Shown here piece by piece: positions 43,456-52,660 of a stretch of 64,000 nt of DNA. The position numbers and the translations under genes were made by a program. This DNA is from Peristeroidobacter agariperforans (GTDB taxonomy: Bacteria > Pseudomonadota > Gammaproteobacteria > Steroidobacterales > Steroidobacteraceae). Below the pieces are notes generated by a model. The model ran no database searches. It had not been told where the DNA came from and was given only the letters and a program-made list of their open reading frames with translations. The DNA is taken from positions 124,001-188,000 of the forward strand of contig NZ_RYFW01000005.1 of assembly GCF_004138335.1 (NCBI RefSeq), in the 5' to 3' direction. Each line of letters opens with the position of its first letter. Within the stretch, counting starts at the first letter, position 1.

Positions 43456-43845
43456 ATGACGGCAGGAGCGATTGATCCAGCAGTCGAGCAGTTCTTGCTC
43501 GATAGCATCGACACGGTGCCTCATCTCGAGGCTCTGTTGTTGCTCTTTCAGGCACCCGCCACTGTGTGGACAGTGGTGCAGCTGGCCGCGCGCATCTATG
43601 TCAGCGAGAAGCAGGCGAGCACCATTCTCGAAGATCTCACGCGACGCTCGCTGATCGTGCGCAGCGAGCAGGCGCCGGCGACTTATCAATACGTCCCACG
43701 CTCGACGGAGCAGAGCGCGCTGCTCGAGAAGGTCGCACAGTCCTATCGCACGCAGCTGGTCCAACTGACCCGCTTCATTCATTCCAACGCCTCGGGCTCC
43801 GTGCGCGACTTTGCGCGAGCGTTCCGGCTCAAGGACAAGGACTAA
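43456..43845 (+). CDS. Winged-helix-like small protein
   Basis: A 129-residue cytoplasmic protein. The central part (ALLLLFQAPATVWTVVQLAAR, IYVSEKQASTILEDLTRRSL) has the helix-turn-helix and recognition helix of winged-helix folds, then a wing-like RSEQAPATYQYVP and a long C-terminal helix ending in a basic tail. No effector domain. It leads an operon with two DUF5985 proteins and a cardiolipin synthase, and is divergent from the poly-HAMP kinase, so it may act as a transcription factor for either. I do not recognise the exact family. Confidence 0.65.
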   Translation: MTAGAIDPAVEQFLLDSIDTVPHLEALLLLFQAPATVWTVVQLAARIYVSEKQASTILEDLTRRSLIVRSEQAPATYQYVPRSTEQSALLEKVAQSYRTQLVQLTRFIHSNASGSVRDFARAFRLKDKD

Positions 43846-43849
43846 CACC

Positions 43850-44113
43850 ATGCTGGCAAAGCTCGTCTATTTGCTGGGCGCCATCGTGACCGTCACGAGC
43901 GCCATCCTGCTGCTGCGGGGTTACGCGCGCTCGCGCAGCCGTCTGTTGTTGTGGAGCGGTCTGTGTTTCGCCGGCCTGACGGTATCGAACGTGTTGTTGT
44001 TCGTGGACCTGGTCGTGCTGGGAGCGGACCAGAGTCTTTACATGTGGCGATTGAGCACGGCCGCCGCGGCGATGTTGCTGCTGGTGTACGGGCTGGTTTT
44101 CGAGAGCGAGTGA
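43850..44113 (+). CDS. DUF5985 membrane protein, first copy
   Basis: An 87-residue protein with three membrane helices (LVYLLGAIVTVTSAILLLRG, LLLWSGLCFAGLTVSNVLLF and STAAAAMLLLVYGLVF). The motif YARSRSRLLLWSGLCF is characteristic of the DUF5985 family, always found in pairs in my experience of the family. ATG lies four bases after the winged-helix gene. Function unknown. Confidence 0.75.
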   Translation: MLAKLVYLLGAIVTVTSAILLLRGYARSRSRLLLWSGLCFAGLTVSNVLLFVDLVVLGADQSLYMWRLSTAAAAMLLLVYGLVFESE

Positions 44114-44116
44114 GTC

Positions 44117-44389
44117 ATGGTCGAGGGCTTCTTACTGGGAGTGATCGTGACGGCGTCGCTGACTGCCGCCGGCTTCTTCTGGCGGTTCTACCGCCAGACC
44201 CGTGACAAGCTGTTCTTTGCGTTCGCGCTGGCGTTCGCGATCGAAGGCATCAACCGCATGGCGTTCCTGCTGGTGGACAAGCCGAGCGAGGGCAGTCCGG
44301 TCATATACATGGTGCGGCTGGTCGCGTTCCTGCTGATTCTCGGCGCCATCGTGGCCAAGAACCGGGACAGCCCGTCGAGCAAGAAGTAG
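44117..44389 (+). CDS. DUF5985 membrane protein, second copy
   Basis: A 90-residue protein with three hydrophobic helices (FLLGVIVTASLTAAGFF, FFAFALAFAIEGINRMAF, LVAFLLILGAIVA) and basic ends. It has the family signature FYRQTRDKLFFAFALAFA and YMVRLVAFLLILGAIVAKNR. It is related in fold to the preceding gene but not a recent duplicate. The two products may form a heteromeric membrane complex. Three bases separate the genes. Confidence 0.75.
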   Translation: MVEGFLLGVIVTASLTAAGFFWRFYRQTRDKLFFAFALAFAIEGINRMAFLLVDKPSEGSPVIYMVRLVAFLLILGAIVAKNRDSPSSKK

Positions 44390-44440
44390 CTGGCACCGAA
44401 TCGGCGGAACCGAGCGCCGGGGCGACAACGTTTCTCTGGC

Positions 44441-45727
44441 ATGAGTTGGAGCCGAAGGCAAATCGTTGCCGCGGGCGTGATCGGGGCGCTGCTCGCCGTG
44501 GCCTTCACCGTCATCGCCCTGAATTTCGTGCAACCCGAGCGGCGCATCCAGCGCCAGGTCGAGCATCGCTACACCACCGACGATCCGCGTTTCCTGCATG
44601 AGCTCGGCACGCTGCTCGGTCCGCCCATTCTGAAGGGCAACCGGGTCGCGAACTTCGAGAATGGCGATGAGATATTTCCGGCGATGCTCGCCGCCATCCG
44701 GGGCGCGCGCCGTAGCATCAACTTCGAAACCTACATCTACTGGTCGGGCGACATCGGTCGCGAGTTCGCCGATGCACTGATCGAGCGCTCCCGGGCCAAG
44801 GTGCCGGTGCACGTGTTGATCGATTGGGTGGGCAGCCAGAAGATGGATGAGGTGCTGGTGCACGAGATGGCGAATGCGGGCATACGCATCGAGCGCTATC
44901 ACCCGCTGCACTGGTATCACCTGGTCCGCATGAACAATCGCACGCACCGCAAGCTGCTGGTGGTCGATGGCAAGGTAGGCTTCACCGGCGGGGTCGGCAT
45001 CGCCGATCAATGGGAGGGCGATGCGCAGGACGATGAGCATTGGCGCGACTCGCACTACCGCATCGAAGGCCCGGCGGTGGCGCAGATGCAGGCCGCGTTC
45101 ATGGACAACTGGATCAAGGCGACCGGTGCCGTGCTGCGCGGTGAGGCCTACTTCCCAGCGCTCGAAGCAACGGGTGATGCGGCCGGGCAGGTCTTCACCA
45201 GTTCGCCCACCGGCGGCGCGGACAGCATGCTCTTGATGTACCTGCTCGCGTTTTCCTCGGCCACGAAGACCATCGATCTGTCCGCCTCGTATTTCGTGCC
45301 CGACGAACTGACGCTGCGCGTGTTGATCGACGCGCTGAAGCGAGGAGTGCGTGTGCGGGTCATCGTGCCCGGCGAGGACATCGATACCGAGATCGTGCGC
45401 AAGGCCTCGCGCGCGTCGTGGGGCGAGCTGCTGGCGGCCGGCGCGCAGATCTATGAGTACCAGCCGACAATGTTTCATTGCAAGACGCTGATCGTCGACG
45501 GGCTGCTGGTGTCGGTGGGCTCGACCAATATCGACACGCGCTCGTTTCGCCTCAACGACGAAGCCAATTTGAATGTCTACGATGCCCGGTTCGCGCAAGC
45601 GCTGACGAAAGTCTTCGAGCAGGATTTGCAACGCACCCGGCAGATCACGCTGCAGGCCTGGCTGCATCGACCGTTGAGCGAGAAGATCATGGAGAACGCG
45701 GCCGCGGCGCTTGCTTCGCAGCTCTGA
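44441..45727 (+). CDS. Cardiolipin synthase / phospholipase D family, second copy
   Basis: A 428-residue protein with an N-terminal membrane helix (residues 9-28) and two HKD motifs: H169-x-K171...D176 and H346-x-K348...D353. It resembles the enzyme at 6806 in layout but differs throughout, so both probably arose from an old duplication or separate acquisition. It lies 51 bases after the second DUF5985 gene and is likely part of the same envelope-related operon. Only seven bases separate its stop from that of the convergent iron permease gene. Confidence 0.85.
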   Translation: MSWSRRQIVAAGVIGALLAVAFTVIALNFVQPERRIQRQVEHRYTTDDPRFLHELGTLLGPPILKGNRVANFENGDEIFPAMLAAIRGARRSINFETYIYWSGDIGREFADALIERSRAKVPVHVLIDWVGSQKMDEVLVHEMANAGIRIERYHPLHWYHLVRMNNRTHRKLLVVDGKVGFTGGVGIADQWEGDAQDDEHWRDSHYRIEGPAVAQMQAAFMDNWIKATGAVLRGEAYFPALEATGDAAGQVFTSSPTGGADSMLLMYLLAFSSATKTIDLSASYFVPDELTLRVLIDALKRGVRVRVIVPGEDIDTEIVRKASRASWGELLAAGAQIYEYQPTMFHCKTLIVDGLLVSVGSTNIDTRSFRLNDEANLNVYDARFAQALTKVFEQDLQRTRQITLQAWLHRPLSEKIMENAAAALASQL

Positions 45728-45733
45728 CGGCGG

Positions 45734-46237
45734 TCAATGCCTGGCGCGCTTCGCGTGCCCTTTTTTTCGTGAGTGGGAGCGTTGCCGTTCGCTGAGCTCC
45801 TTGCGATGGGAGGAGCCGACCTCGCGCACATCGGTATCGGATTTGCCTTCGTCCAACTCCTTGCGAGCCTGCTGCGCGAGCTCCCGATAACCTTTGCTGA
45901 TCCGCTGCAGATCCTCCTCCTCGAGCTCTTCGAGGTCGAGCAGCGCGAGGTGCGCGCCGTCGATGGAGCGGATCAGTTCATCCAGCTTGACCTGGATGGC
46001 CTCGGAGTCGCGGTTCTGGGTGTTCTGGATCAGAAACACCATCAGGAAGGTGATGATGGTGGTGCTGGTGTTGATGATCAGCTGCCAGGTATCGCTGAAG
46101 CCGAACAGCGGGCCGCACACGGCCCAGAGCACGATGATGGCCAGCGCTGCGCAAAACACGGCGGGGTGGCCTGCGGCGCGAGCGGTCGATTTGGCGAAAC
46201 GGGTGAACCAGGTGCGATTGCGACTGTGGCTGGCCAT
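45734..46237 (-). CDS. Low-affinity iron permease family protein (Fet4-like)
   Basis: About 167 residues. GGAG before Met 46237 favours this start; Met 46252 would overlap the kinase stop by four bases (ATGA) and is also possible. Two membrane segments (PAVFCAALAIIVLWAVCG, LIINTSTTIITFLMVFLI) and the sequence QNTQNRDSEAIQVKLDELIR mark the bacterial low-affinity iron permease family. A charged C-terminal helix follows. It is the last gene of the TonB receptor-YfiR-kinase operon, which suggests, but does not prove, a link to metal uptake. Confidence 0.75.
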   Translation of the reverse strand: MASHSRNRTWFTRFAKSTARAAGHPAVFCAALAIIVLWAVCGPLFGFSDTWQLIINTSTTIITFLMVFLIQNTQNRDSEAIQVKLDELIRSIDGAHLALLDLEELEEEDLQRISKGYRELAQQARKELDEGKSDTDVREVGSSHRKELSERQRSHSRKKGHAKRARH

Positions 46238-46248
46238 GCGAGCTCCGA

Positions 46249-48534
46249 TCATTTCTTCAATGCATCGAGACGATCGCGAATGAGCTGACCGATCTCGGCG
46301 ACGGTGTTGGGTTTCATTACAACGTCCCGCACGCCGATTTGCTCCGCGCGCCGCGCATCCTCGGCGCGCACGTAGCCAGAGGTGATGATGATGGGCAGGT
46401 CAGGGCGGATCTGCAGCAGCTCTTCGGCCAGGTCCATGCCGCTCATGCCGGGCATGCCCAGATCGGTCAGGACCAGATCGAAGGTGGTCGGATCGGCACG
46501 CACGGCATCGATGGCCTCGGCGGGGCGCGTCATGCCGGTGACGTTGTAGCCCATGCGCTCCATCATTCGCGTGACCAGGTCGACCAGCTGATCTTCATCG
46601 TCCACATAGAGGACATGCTCGCCGCGGCCGGCGGGTGTGGTGGCGGCGGCAGTAGCCTTCGAGGCATCCTCGGGCTCGCGCTCGGCGGCGGGAAAATAAA
46701 GATCGAACACGGTGCCCGTGCCAGGTCTGCTACGAACCAGGATGGCGCCACGGTGACCTCTGACGATGCCGTGCACGACCGACAGCCCGAGCCCCGTGCC
46801 TTCGCCGTGTCCTTTGGTCGTGAAGAAGGGCTCGAACACCCGCTCGATCAGCTCGGCGGGAATGCCGGTGCCGGTGTCCTCGACGGAGATGCGCAGATAA
46901 GTGCCCGGGTGCAGATCGGGCGACGGACTGTGCAGCAGCGAATCGATGCGTTCGCTCGCGAGCCGGATCGTGAGCGTCCCGCCGCGATTCTGCATGGCGT
47001 CGCAGGCGTTCTTGCCGAGGTTCATCAGCACCTGATGGACCTGCGTCGCATCGGCCATCACCGCGGGCAGGTCCGGCTCGGCTTCCAAACGAATGTCGAT
47101 CATCTTCGGCACGGTCGCGCGCAACAGTCGCAGCGCTTCTTCGACGACCGGACGCAGGTCGATCAGATGCTGAATGTTCTGCTCCGGACGACTGAACGCC
47201 AGGATGCGACGGACCAGATCCTTGGCGCGCCCCGTGGCGCGTTTGATCTCGTACAGCGAGGGCGTCGCCGGATGCTCCGGCGTGAGATCTTCGATGGCGA
47301 GCTGGGCATTCCCCGAGATCGCGGTCAGCACGTTGTTGAAATCGTGCGCGATGCCGCCGGCGAGCGTGCCGAGCGCCTCCATCTTCTGCGACTGACGCAG
47401 CTGCGTTTCGAGCGCCGCCCGCTCTTCGTTGGCGCGCTTGCGATCGGTGATGTCGTGGATCGCGACGTTCACGCCGATGATGTTGCCCACCTCATCGAGC
47501 AGCGCGTGGTGGTTGCCGATCCAGTAGCGCTGCGTTCCATCCGGTGGCGCGGCACTCGCGTACTCGATGTTGGCGACCGGTTCGCCGGTCGTGAGCACCT
47601 GTCTGCAAATGGGCGCGAGCACCGTGGCAAGCTCGGGCGTCGCCTCCTCGAGCGTGCGCCCGATCAGCGCGTCTGCCGGGTGTCCGCTCATTTCCATCAT
47701 CTGCTTGTTGATGCGAACGTACCGCAGCTCGTTGTCGATCACGCACAGGCCGACCTGTGCGTTGGCATAGATCGCTTCGATTTCGATCAGCTGTCGATGC
47801 GCGGTTTCCTCACTCTGCCGCAAGGCTCGCTCGCGTTCCTCGACGGCATCGAGCATGGCGTTGAAGTCGCGTGCCAGTTGGCCGACTTCATCGCTGCCTT
47901 CGCTCGAGACACGCCGTCGATAGTCACGCAGCCGCGTCACATCGCGCGCGGTCGCGGCAAGCGCCTGCACGGGCTCGGAGATCGCGCGGCGAAGCGTGAT
48001 GGACAGCATGATCGCGAGGACTGAGAGCGACAACGCCACAGCGCCGAGCAGCGGCGCATATTCCCAGATGCGATCGGCGAACGGCATCAACGTCGTCGCC
48101 ATCCATAGATCGGCGTGCGCCGGACCGGCCGCATCGATCGTGTGGGTGGTGAGAATCCGCCCGGCATGAATCAGCTGCGCTCGCGCTCCAGTATCGGCGA
48201 AATTCCTGACACGCGTGCCCGGGCTGTGATATTCGGCGAAGACGGTTCCGTCCTCTTGCACGATCGCGAGGGCTTCGATGGAGGGGTCGCGTCCGAGCTC
48301 GCTCAGATATTCGTTCGCGGTGCGCGCATCCTGAAACTCCACGGCTGCGGTGACGATCGCCGCGATGCTTTCCACTTGTGCGCGAGCCCGCTCGATGGTG
48401 CGCGGCCGATACGTGCTGAAGTCATAAATCGCCGCGGCGACGACGGCGAGCAGCAAAGAGAATACCGCTGCCAAACCCACGAGTAGCAGCACTCTGCGTT
48501 GCAGTGGCAGGTGGCTGAGGGCGAGCGGTTTCAT
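46249..48534 (-). CDS. CHASE8-type membrane hybrid histidine kinase
   Basis: A 761-residue sensor kinase. Two membrane helices (about 14-38 and 158-182) flank a periplasmic domain of CHASE8 type (DFSTYRPRTIERARAQVESI and EFQDARTANEYLSELGRD), the same sensor found in YfiN. Then come HAMP, PAS (about 255-375), HisKA (GGIAHDFNNVLTAI), HATPase (LMNLGKNACDAM, VEDTGTGIP, GTGLGLSVVHGIV) and a C-terminal receiver (LVLTDLGMPGMSG). GAGGAA precedes the ATG. YfiR is encoded 14 bases upstream, so the periplasmic domain may be YfiR's target. Confidence 0.88.
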   Translation of the reverse strand: MKPLALSHLPLQRRVLLLVGLAAVFSLLLAVVAAAIYDFSTYRPRTIERARAQVESIAAIVTAAVEFQDARTANEYLSELGRDPSIEALAIVQEDGTVFAEYHSPGTRVRNFADTGARAQLIHAGRILTTHTIDAAGPAHADLWMATTLMPFADRIWEYAPLLGAVALSLSVLAIMLSITLRRAISEPVQALAATARDVTRLRDYRRRVSSEGSDEVGQLARDFNAMLDAVEERERALRQSEETAHRQLIEIEAIYANAQVGLCVIDNELRYVRINKQMMEMSGHPADALIGRTLEEATPELATVLAPICRQVLTTGEPVANIEYASAAPPDGTQRYWIGNHHALLDEVGNIIGVNVAIHDITDRKRANEERAALETQLRQSQKMEALGTLAGGIAHDFNNVLTAISGNAQLAIEDLTPEHPATPSLYEIKRATGRAKDLVRRILAFSRPEQNIQHLIDLRPVVEEALRLLRATVPKMIDIRLEAEPDLPAVMADATQVHQVLMNLGKNACDAMQNRGGTLTIRLASERIDSLLHSPSPDLHPGTYLRISVEDTGTGIPAELIERVFEPFFTTKGHGEGTGLGLSVVHGIVRGHRGAILVRSRPGTGTVFDLYFPAAEREPEDASKATAAATTPAGRGEHVLYVDDEDQLVDLVTRMMERMGYNVTGMTRPAEAIDAVRADPTTFDLVLTDLGMPGMSGMDLAEELLQIRPDLPIIITSGYVRAEDARRAEQIGVRDVVMKPNTVAEIGQLIRDRLDALKK

Positions 48535-48548
48535 GGGTTCCTCGCGGC

Positions 48549-49115
48549 TCAGATGCCAGGGGCTTCGCGATGAACCTTGCGAGCCGCAACCAGCATCTGC
48601 GAGCTCGCGGTCAAACCGGCGCGGTGCATCGGCGGGAGACTCGCTTCGAAACGAATGCGGGCCTGACCGCCTTCGACTTCACTCACGAAACACAGCATGG
48701 CTCCCTGCTGGAGGGTCTCGGGCGTCTCAGTGATCGTGAGCACTGGATGATTGGCGAGCGTGTCGAGCCATTGACTCGTTTGCGGGCTCGCCGGCGGCTG
48801 GGTCGGCGATGCGCCGATGAAGACCACGTGACACTGTTCGGCCGCGCCCGCGTCGCTCACGCGGCGCACGCTCAAGGGACGCTTCTGGCTCAGTTGTCCG
48901 GCCAGGGTCTCATCGAGCACCGATCCGAAAGGATCTGAGCCCAATACACACACGACAATCGGGGCCGTGGGCGTGGCAAAGGCGCTCGCGGGCCACTCGA
49001 CGTAGCGCGTGAACAGGAGAATATATCCAGCCTTGATGCTGTATTCCGGCGCGGCGCTGGCTGTTGCCGTCAGCAGCACGGCGGGAAGAAACATTAGCCA
49101 CGCCAGCCACCGCAT
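48549..49115 (-). CDS. YfiR family periplasmic protein (DUF4154)
   Basis: A 188-residue exported protein (signal peptide 1-22, ending ASA). The DUF4154/YfiR pattern is clear: YSIKAGYILLFTRYVEWP, IVVCVLGSDPFG, QCHVVFIGASP, PVLTITETPE, GAMLCFVSEVEGGQARIRFE and a final helix. In Pseudomonas and E. coli YfiR holds the YfiN diguanylate cyclase off through its periplasmic domain. Here a histidine kinase with that domain is encoded next. The gene starts three bases after the receptor stop. Confidence 0.88.
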   Translation of the reverse strand: MRWLAWLMFLPAVLLTATASAAPEYSIKAGYILLFTRYVEWPASAFATPTAPIVVCVLGSDPFGSVLDETLAGQLSQKRPLSVRRVSDAGAAEQCHVVFIGASPTQPPASPQTSQWLDTLANHPVLTITETPETLQQGAMLCFVSEVEGGQARIRFEASLPPMHRAGLTASSQMLVAARKVHREAPGI

Positions 49116-49118
49116 CGC

Positions 49119-51119
49119 CTACCTGCGCCAGGTCAAGGCGAGATATATGCTGCGCTCGATATAGGGATCGATGGGAAAGGAGGCGGAGCGAAATTCCGCG
49201 TGACGAGGTTCCCACAGATTCTGGCCCACGAGCGCAAGCTTCACGCCTTCGGTCAGTTCTTTCGCCACGCGCACCTCCGCTCCGACGTAGCTGTCCACGT
49301 TCAAGGCCGGCAAGTCCTCGACGTAGCGCAGGCCGACGCCGAGCTCCCAGTCATTACCCAGATCCAGATTGGAACGCAGCGATGCCTGCACTTGTGCCGT
49401 CGAACCGCCAATGATTGTCGCCAGCTGCAGCTCGGCGGGCTGCACTTCCAGATCCAGGTACGAGACCGTCCCGAACAGGCGCCAGCGTGGCGCCGGTTCC
49501 CACATGCCGGCGAGCTCGGCGCCGGACCCATGCGCTGTGCCGCGATTGACGGGCACGACCGCCAGGCGCCAGAAATCCGGGGCGAGAGTCATGGTATCGA
49601 GCGGCTGCGGTTCATACAGGATCAGGCGGTCGTAATCGTTGTAGAACACCGAGGCGCTCAACATCGCGTTGTTGTTCCAGCGCCCACGCCAGCCGAGTTG
49701 ATAGGCGATCAAGTCCTCCGACTGCAGCTGGCGATCGCCCAGAACTTCATTGAGCACGGGCGGCGAGCCGGGCCCGAAGCTGCCGGGTGGGGAGACCTCA
49801 GTGATGAAGCGGCGGGATTCATCGGCGAAGGTGGGCGTGCGCACCGCCCGGCCGACGGCAGCCCAGAGCAATTGCTGGTCCGTAACGCTCCAGCTCAGAC
49901 GCAGGTCCGGCTGCCATTCCAGCCCGGTGAAGGGATTGTCTTCCACGCGGACGCCGAGCGTCGCGCCGACGCGGTCCTCGAGTCGTATCTCATCCTGCAC
50001 ATACACCGACCACTGATGGAGCGTTCGGTTCGGTGGCGTGAACGTCAGCTGGAACGTGGAGGCGGTCTCATGCTTGATATAGCGATAGAGCGCGCCGGTG
50101 GTGATGGTGTGCGCGCCGCCCAGCTGAGTGCCATAACGAACTCCGACGTCGAACGTGTCGCTGCGCTCATCGGTCGGCTGCAGTCGTCGTTCGAGCCGTT
50201 CGTACCACGCGCCGACGGCCACATCTGCCCCTGCTGGAAGCCGGCGGGACCAGCTGCTTTGCACGAAGCCGCCACGGTTGTAGCCTCGCGGCGGCGGCGC
50301 CTGATATGGCGGCGTAGGGGAGGGCATGAAGCCTGGCTGATTGAAATCGCCGGACTGCGCTTCGGCTTTGACAAAGATACGGTTCGCGTCGTCATCGCGG
50401 TCGTACCGGAAGCCGATGCGGCCCATATCCCAGGCATCGCCGCTCGATTGACCGTTCCCCAATTCCGTGTCATCGCGCCGGGTGTAATCGACATAGGCGC
50501 GATACCAGGCGTTCACACCGGCAGCGCCGCCGTATCTGAAACTGCCGAAGACTTTCTCTTCGGTGCCCGTGCCGAGCGTGAGCGCCGTGCCCTGTGTGTC
50601 GCGCGTCGAGTGCGAAAGGATGTTCACGACGCCGTTCATTGCATTGGCGCCCCAGACGGAGCCGGCCGGTCCGTTGATCACTTCGATGCGATCGAGATCC
50701 TGACTGAGCCACGCGTGTTGTTCCCAATACACGCCGGACCAGAGCGGCGTGTACACCGGCCGGCCATCGACCAGCACCAACAGTTTGTCCACCGCAATCG
50801 AGTTGAAACCTCGCGCCGAGATGGACCAGCGGGCCGCGTCGAACTGCGACACTTGCATACCCGGCGCATAGCGCAAGGCATCTGGAATATTTCTGACCCC
50901 GACGTAGTTCAATTCCTCGGCGGTGAGCACGTACGCAGCGGCAGGCGACGTGAACTGCGGACGCACGGTGCCCGTGACCGAAGTGACGGTAAGTCTTGCA
51001 AGCTGCTCGAACGTCGGGTCGCGAATGATGACGTTGTCCTCCGCCGCGAGCGCGCTGCCGGCGGTCGCGATCAAATGGATCGCGATCGCCAGTCCCAGCG
51101 GTGCTGATGGCGCGGTCAC
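49119..51119 (-). CDS. TonB-dependent receptor, ligand unknown, in YfiR/kinase operon
   Basis: About 666 residues from GTG 51119, with GGAGG seven bases upstream. Signal peptide, then the plug (YVLTAEELNYVGVRNIPDAL, ARGFNSIAVDKLLVLVDGRP, DLDRIEVINGPAGSVWGANA) and a barrel ending SIYLALTWRR. It is of the BtuB/CirA-like receptor group, not the Xanthomonas/Caulobacter class, and it lacks an N-terminal signalling domain. It begins a four-gene operon with YfiR, a kinase and an iron permease. Iron siderophore, another metal complex or a small organic ligand are possible cargoes. Confidence 0.85.
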   Translation of the reverse strand: MTAPSAPLGLAIAIHLIATAGSALAAEDNVIIRDPTFEQLARLTVTSVTGTVRPQFTSPAAAYVLTAEELNYVGVRNIPDALRYAPGMQVSQFDAARWSISARGFNSIAVDKLLVLVDGRPVYTPLWSGVYWEQHAWLSQDLDRIEVINGPAGSVWGANAMNGVVNILSHSTRDTQGTALTLGTGTEEKVFGSFRYGGAAGVNAWYRAYVDYTRRDDTELGNGQSSGDAWDMGRIGFRYDRDDDANRIFVKAEAQSGDFNQPGFMPSPTPPYQAPPPRGYNRGGFVQSSWSRRLPAGADVAVGAWYERLERRLQPTDERSDTFDVGVRYGTQLGGAHTITTGALYRYIKHETASTFQLTFTPPNRTLHQWSVYVQDEIRLEDRVGATLGVRVEDNPFTGLEWQPDLRLSWSVTDQQLLWAAVGRAVRTPTFADESRRFITEVSPPGSFGPGSPPVLNEVLGDRQLQSEDLIAYQLGWRGRWNNNAMLSASVFYNDYDRLILYEPQPLDTMTLAPDFWRLAVVPVNRGTAHGSGAELAGMWEPAPRWRLFGTVSYLDLEVQPAELQLATIIGGSTAQVQASLRSNLDLGNDWELGVGLRYVEDLPALNVDSYVGAEVRVAKELTEGVKLALVGQNLWEPRHAEFRSASFPIDPYIERSIYLALTWRR

Positions 51120-51239
51120 CCCTCGGCCTCCTTCGCTTCGATTCGTGGTTTTCGCCGGAAGCCCGCAGGACGGTACGCCAGCCACTGGCGCCACGGAATT
51201 AAGGACAAACCGGGGGACGGCCTCTGCTACTGTTGTGCG

Positions 51240-51779
51240 ATGAGCGCCGCAGCGACTTCAGGAAAATCCAGAGCCCCGCAAGTGTGTGTGCTCGGCAGCG
51301 CCGAGCCCGGTTCGCCTGCGTATGAGTTGGCCGGCGCCGCCGGCGAGTTCCTTGCGCGCACGGGCGTGACCGTCGTGAGCGGTTGCGGCAGTCCCGCCAC
51401 TCGATACGCCGCCGAGCGGGCGCTCGCCGCCGGCGGTCTCGTCGTGAGCATCGTGCCTTCCGATGACATCGGTCTGCGCGATTGGCCGTGCACGGTGCTG
51501 ATTCCGAGCGGCATGGGCGATGCTCGCAATCTCATGATGGCGCTCGCCGGCGATGCGTGCATCGTCATCGGCGGCCGCGCCGGCACCATCTCCGAAGTGT
51601 GTCTGGCCTGGCTGCACCATCGGCCGCTGTTGCCGCTGACGGGCTGCGGCGGCTGGTCGGATCAGCTGGAGCGCAATCCGCCCGATGAGCGGGGCAATTC
51701 CAGAATCCTGTCCTGGAGCTCGATCGCGGAGCTGCAACGAGGTCTCGCCGCGCTCGGTCTGCTTGCCGCGGGCCAATGA
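51240..51779 (+). CDS. SLOG/LOG-like nucleotide-binding protein (TIGR00725 type)
   Basis: A 179-residue protein with the Rossmann-like LOG fold: VCVLGSAEPGSPAYELAGAA, TVVSGCGSP, GMGDARNLMMALAGDACIVIGG and GRAGTISEVCLAW, corresponding to the PGGxGTxxE region of LOG proteins but with GGRAGTISE. This is the TIGR00725/molybdenum-cofactor-carrier-like group rather than classic LOG cytokinin phosphoribohydrolase. It is followed by an oxidoreductase gene one base after its stop. Confidence 0.75.
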   Translation: MSAAATSGKSRAPQVCVLGSAEPGSPAYELAGAAGEFLARTGVTVVSGCGSPATRYAAERALAAGGLVVSIVPSDDIGLRDWPCTVLIPSGMGDARNLMMALAGDACIVIGGRAGTISEVCLAWLHHRPLLPLTGCGGWSDQLERNPPDERGNSRILSWSSIAELQRGLAALGLLAAGQ

Positions 51780-51780
51780 C

Positions 51781-52656
51781 ATGGCGAATGTGACTTTCAT
51801 CGGCTTGGGCAGGATGGGGCTGGGGATGGCTCAGCGTCTGCTCACCGCCGGGCATCGACTGCGTCTGTACAATCGCACGGCCTCGCGGGCGACGTCGTTG
51901 GTGGAGCAGGGGGCGACCCTGTGCCCATCACCGAAAGAGGCTGCGCAAGGCGCGGAGCTGATCTTCTCGATGGTGTCGGATGACGCGGCGTCGCGTGAGG
52001 TGTGGCTCGGCGCAGCAGGTGTGTTCGCGAGCCAGCCAGCTCCGGGAACCCTCGTCATCGAATGCTCGACCTTGTCGCACGACTGGGTGCTCGAGCTCGC
52101 AGGGGAGGCTCGGCGGCGTTCGCTGAGTTACATTGATTGTCCGGTCACGGGTCTGCCCGATATGGCCGCGGCCGGCGAGCTCACATTACTGGCCGGCGCT
52201 GCGGCAGAAGATCTGACGCGCGCACAGCCGCTGCTCGATGTCCTCGCGAAACAAACGATTCATTTCGGCGCGGTGGGTGCGGGTACCGTCTACAAGCTGA
52301 TGATCAATCTGCAGGGTGCCATTCAGATTGCTTCGATCGCAGAAGGCATGGCGCTCGCCGAGCGCGCCGGATTGAATCTCCACGCCGTCGCGGAGACGCT
52401 CGCGACGGGGCAGGCCGCAAGTCCGCAAGTCGTGCGCACTGCGCGCCGCATCGTCGCGAATGATCACGATCAGAATGTTTTGTTTACGCCGCAGTTGCGC
52501 TTGAAGGACGTCGACTACGCGCTGCGCCTCGCCCGCAAACTAAACATCGCCACACCGTTCGGCACGACGGCCCAGGCCGCCTACGCAAAGTTGTGCGAGT
52601 TGGGTCACGCGCACAGCAACGAAAGCAAAATCATCGAAGTCGCGCGTGCCGGCTGA
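51781..52656 (+). CDS. NAD(P)-dependent beta-hydroxyacid dehydrogenase
   Basis: About 291 residues starting MANVTFIGLGRMGLGMAQ, with the GxGxMGxxMA dinucleotide motif. DCPVTGLPDMAAAGELTLLAG is the substrate-binding signature of the 3-hydroxyisobutyrate/6-phosphogluconate family, and the catalytic Lys lies in GAGTVYKLMINL. It oxidises a beta-hydroxyacid; the substrate is not predictable. It is probably cotranscribed with the SLOG-like gene. Confidence 0.85.
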   Translation: MANVTFIGLGRMGLGMAQRLLTAGHRLRLYNRTASRATSLVEQGATLCPSPKEAAQGAELIFSMVSDDAASREVWLGAAGVFASQPAPGTLVIECSTLSHDWVLELAGEARRRSLSYIDCPVTGLPDMAAAGELTLLAGAAAEDLTRAQPLLDVLAKQTIHFGAVGAGTVYKLMINLQGAIQIASIAEGMALAERAGLNLHAVAETLATGQAASPQVVRTARRIVANDHDQNVLFTPQLRLKDVDYALRLARKLNIATPFGTTAQAAYAKLCELGHAHSNESKIIEVARAG

Positions 52657-52660
52657 CTAG

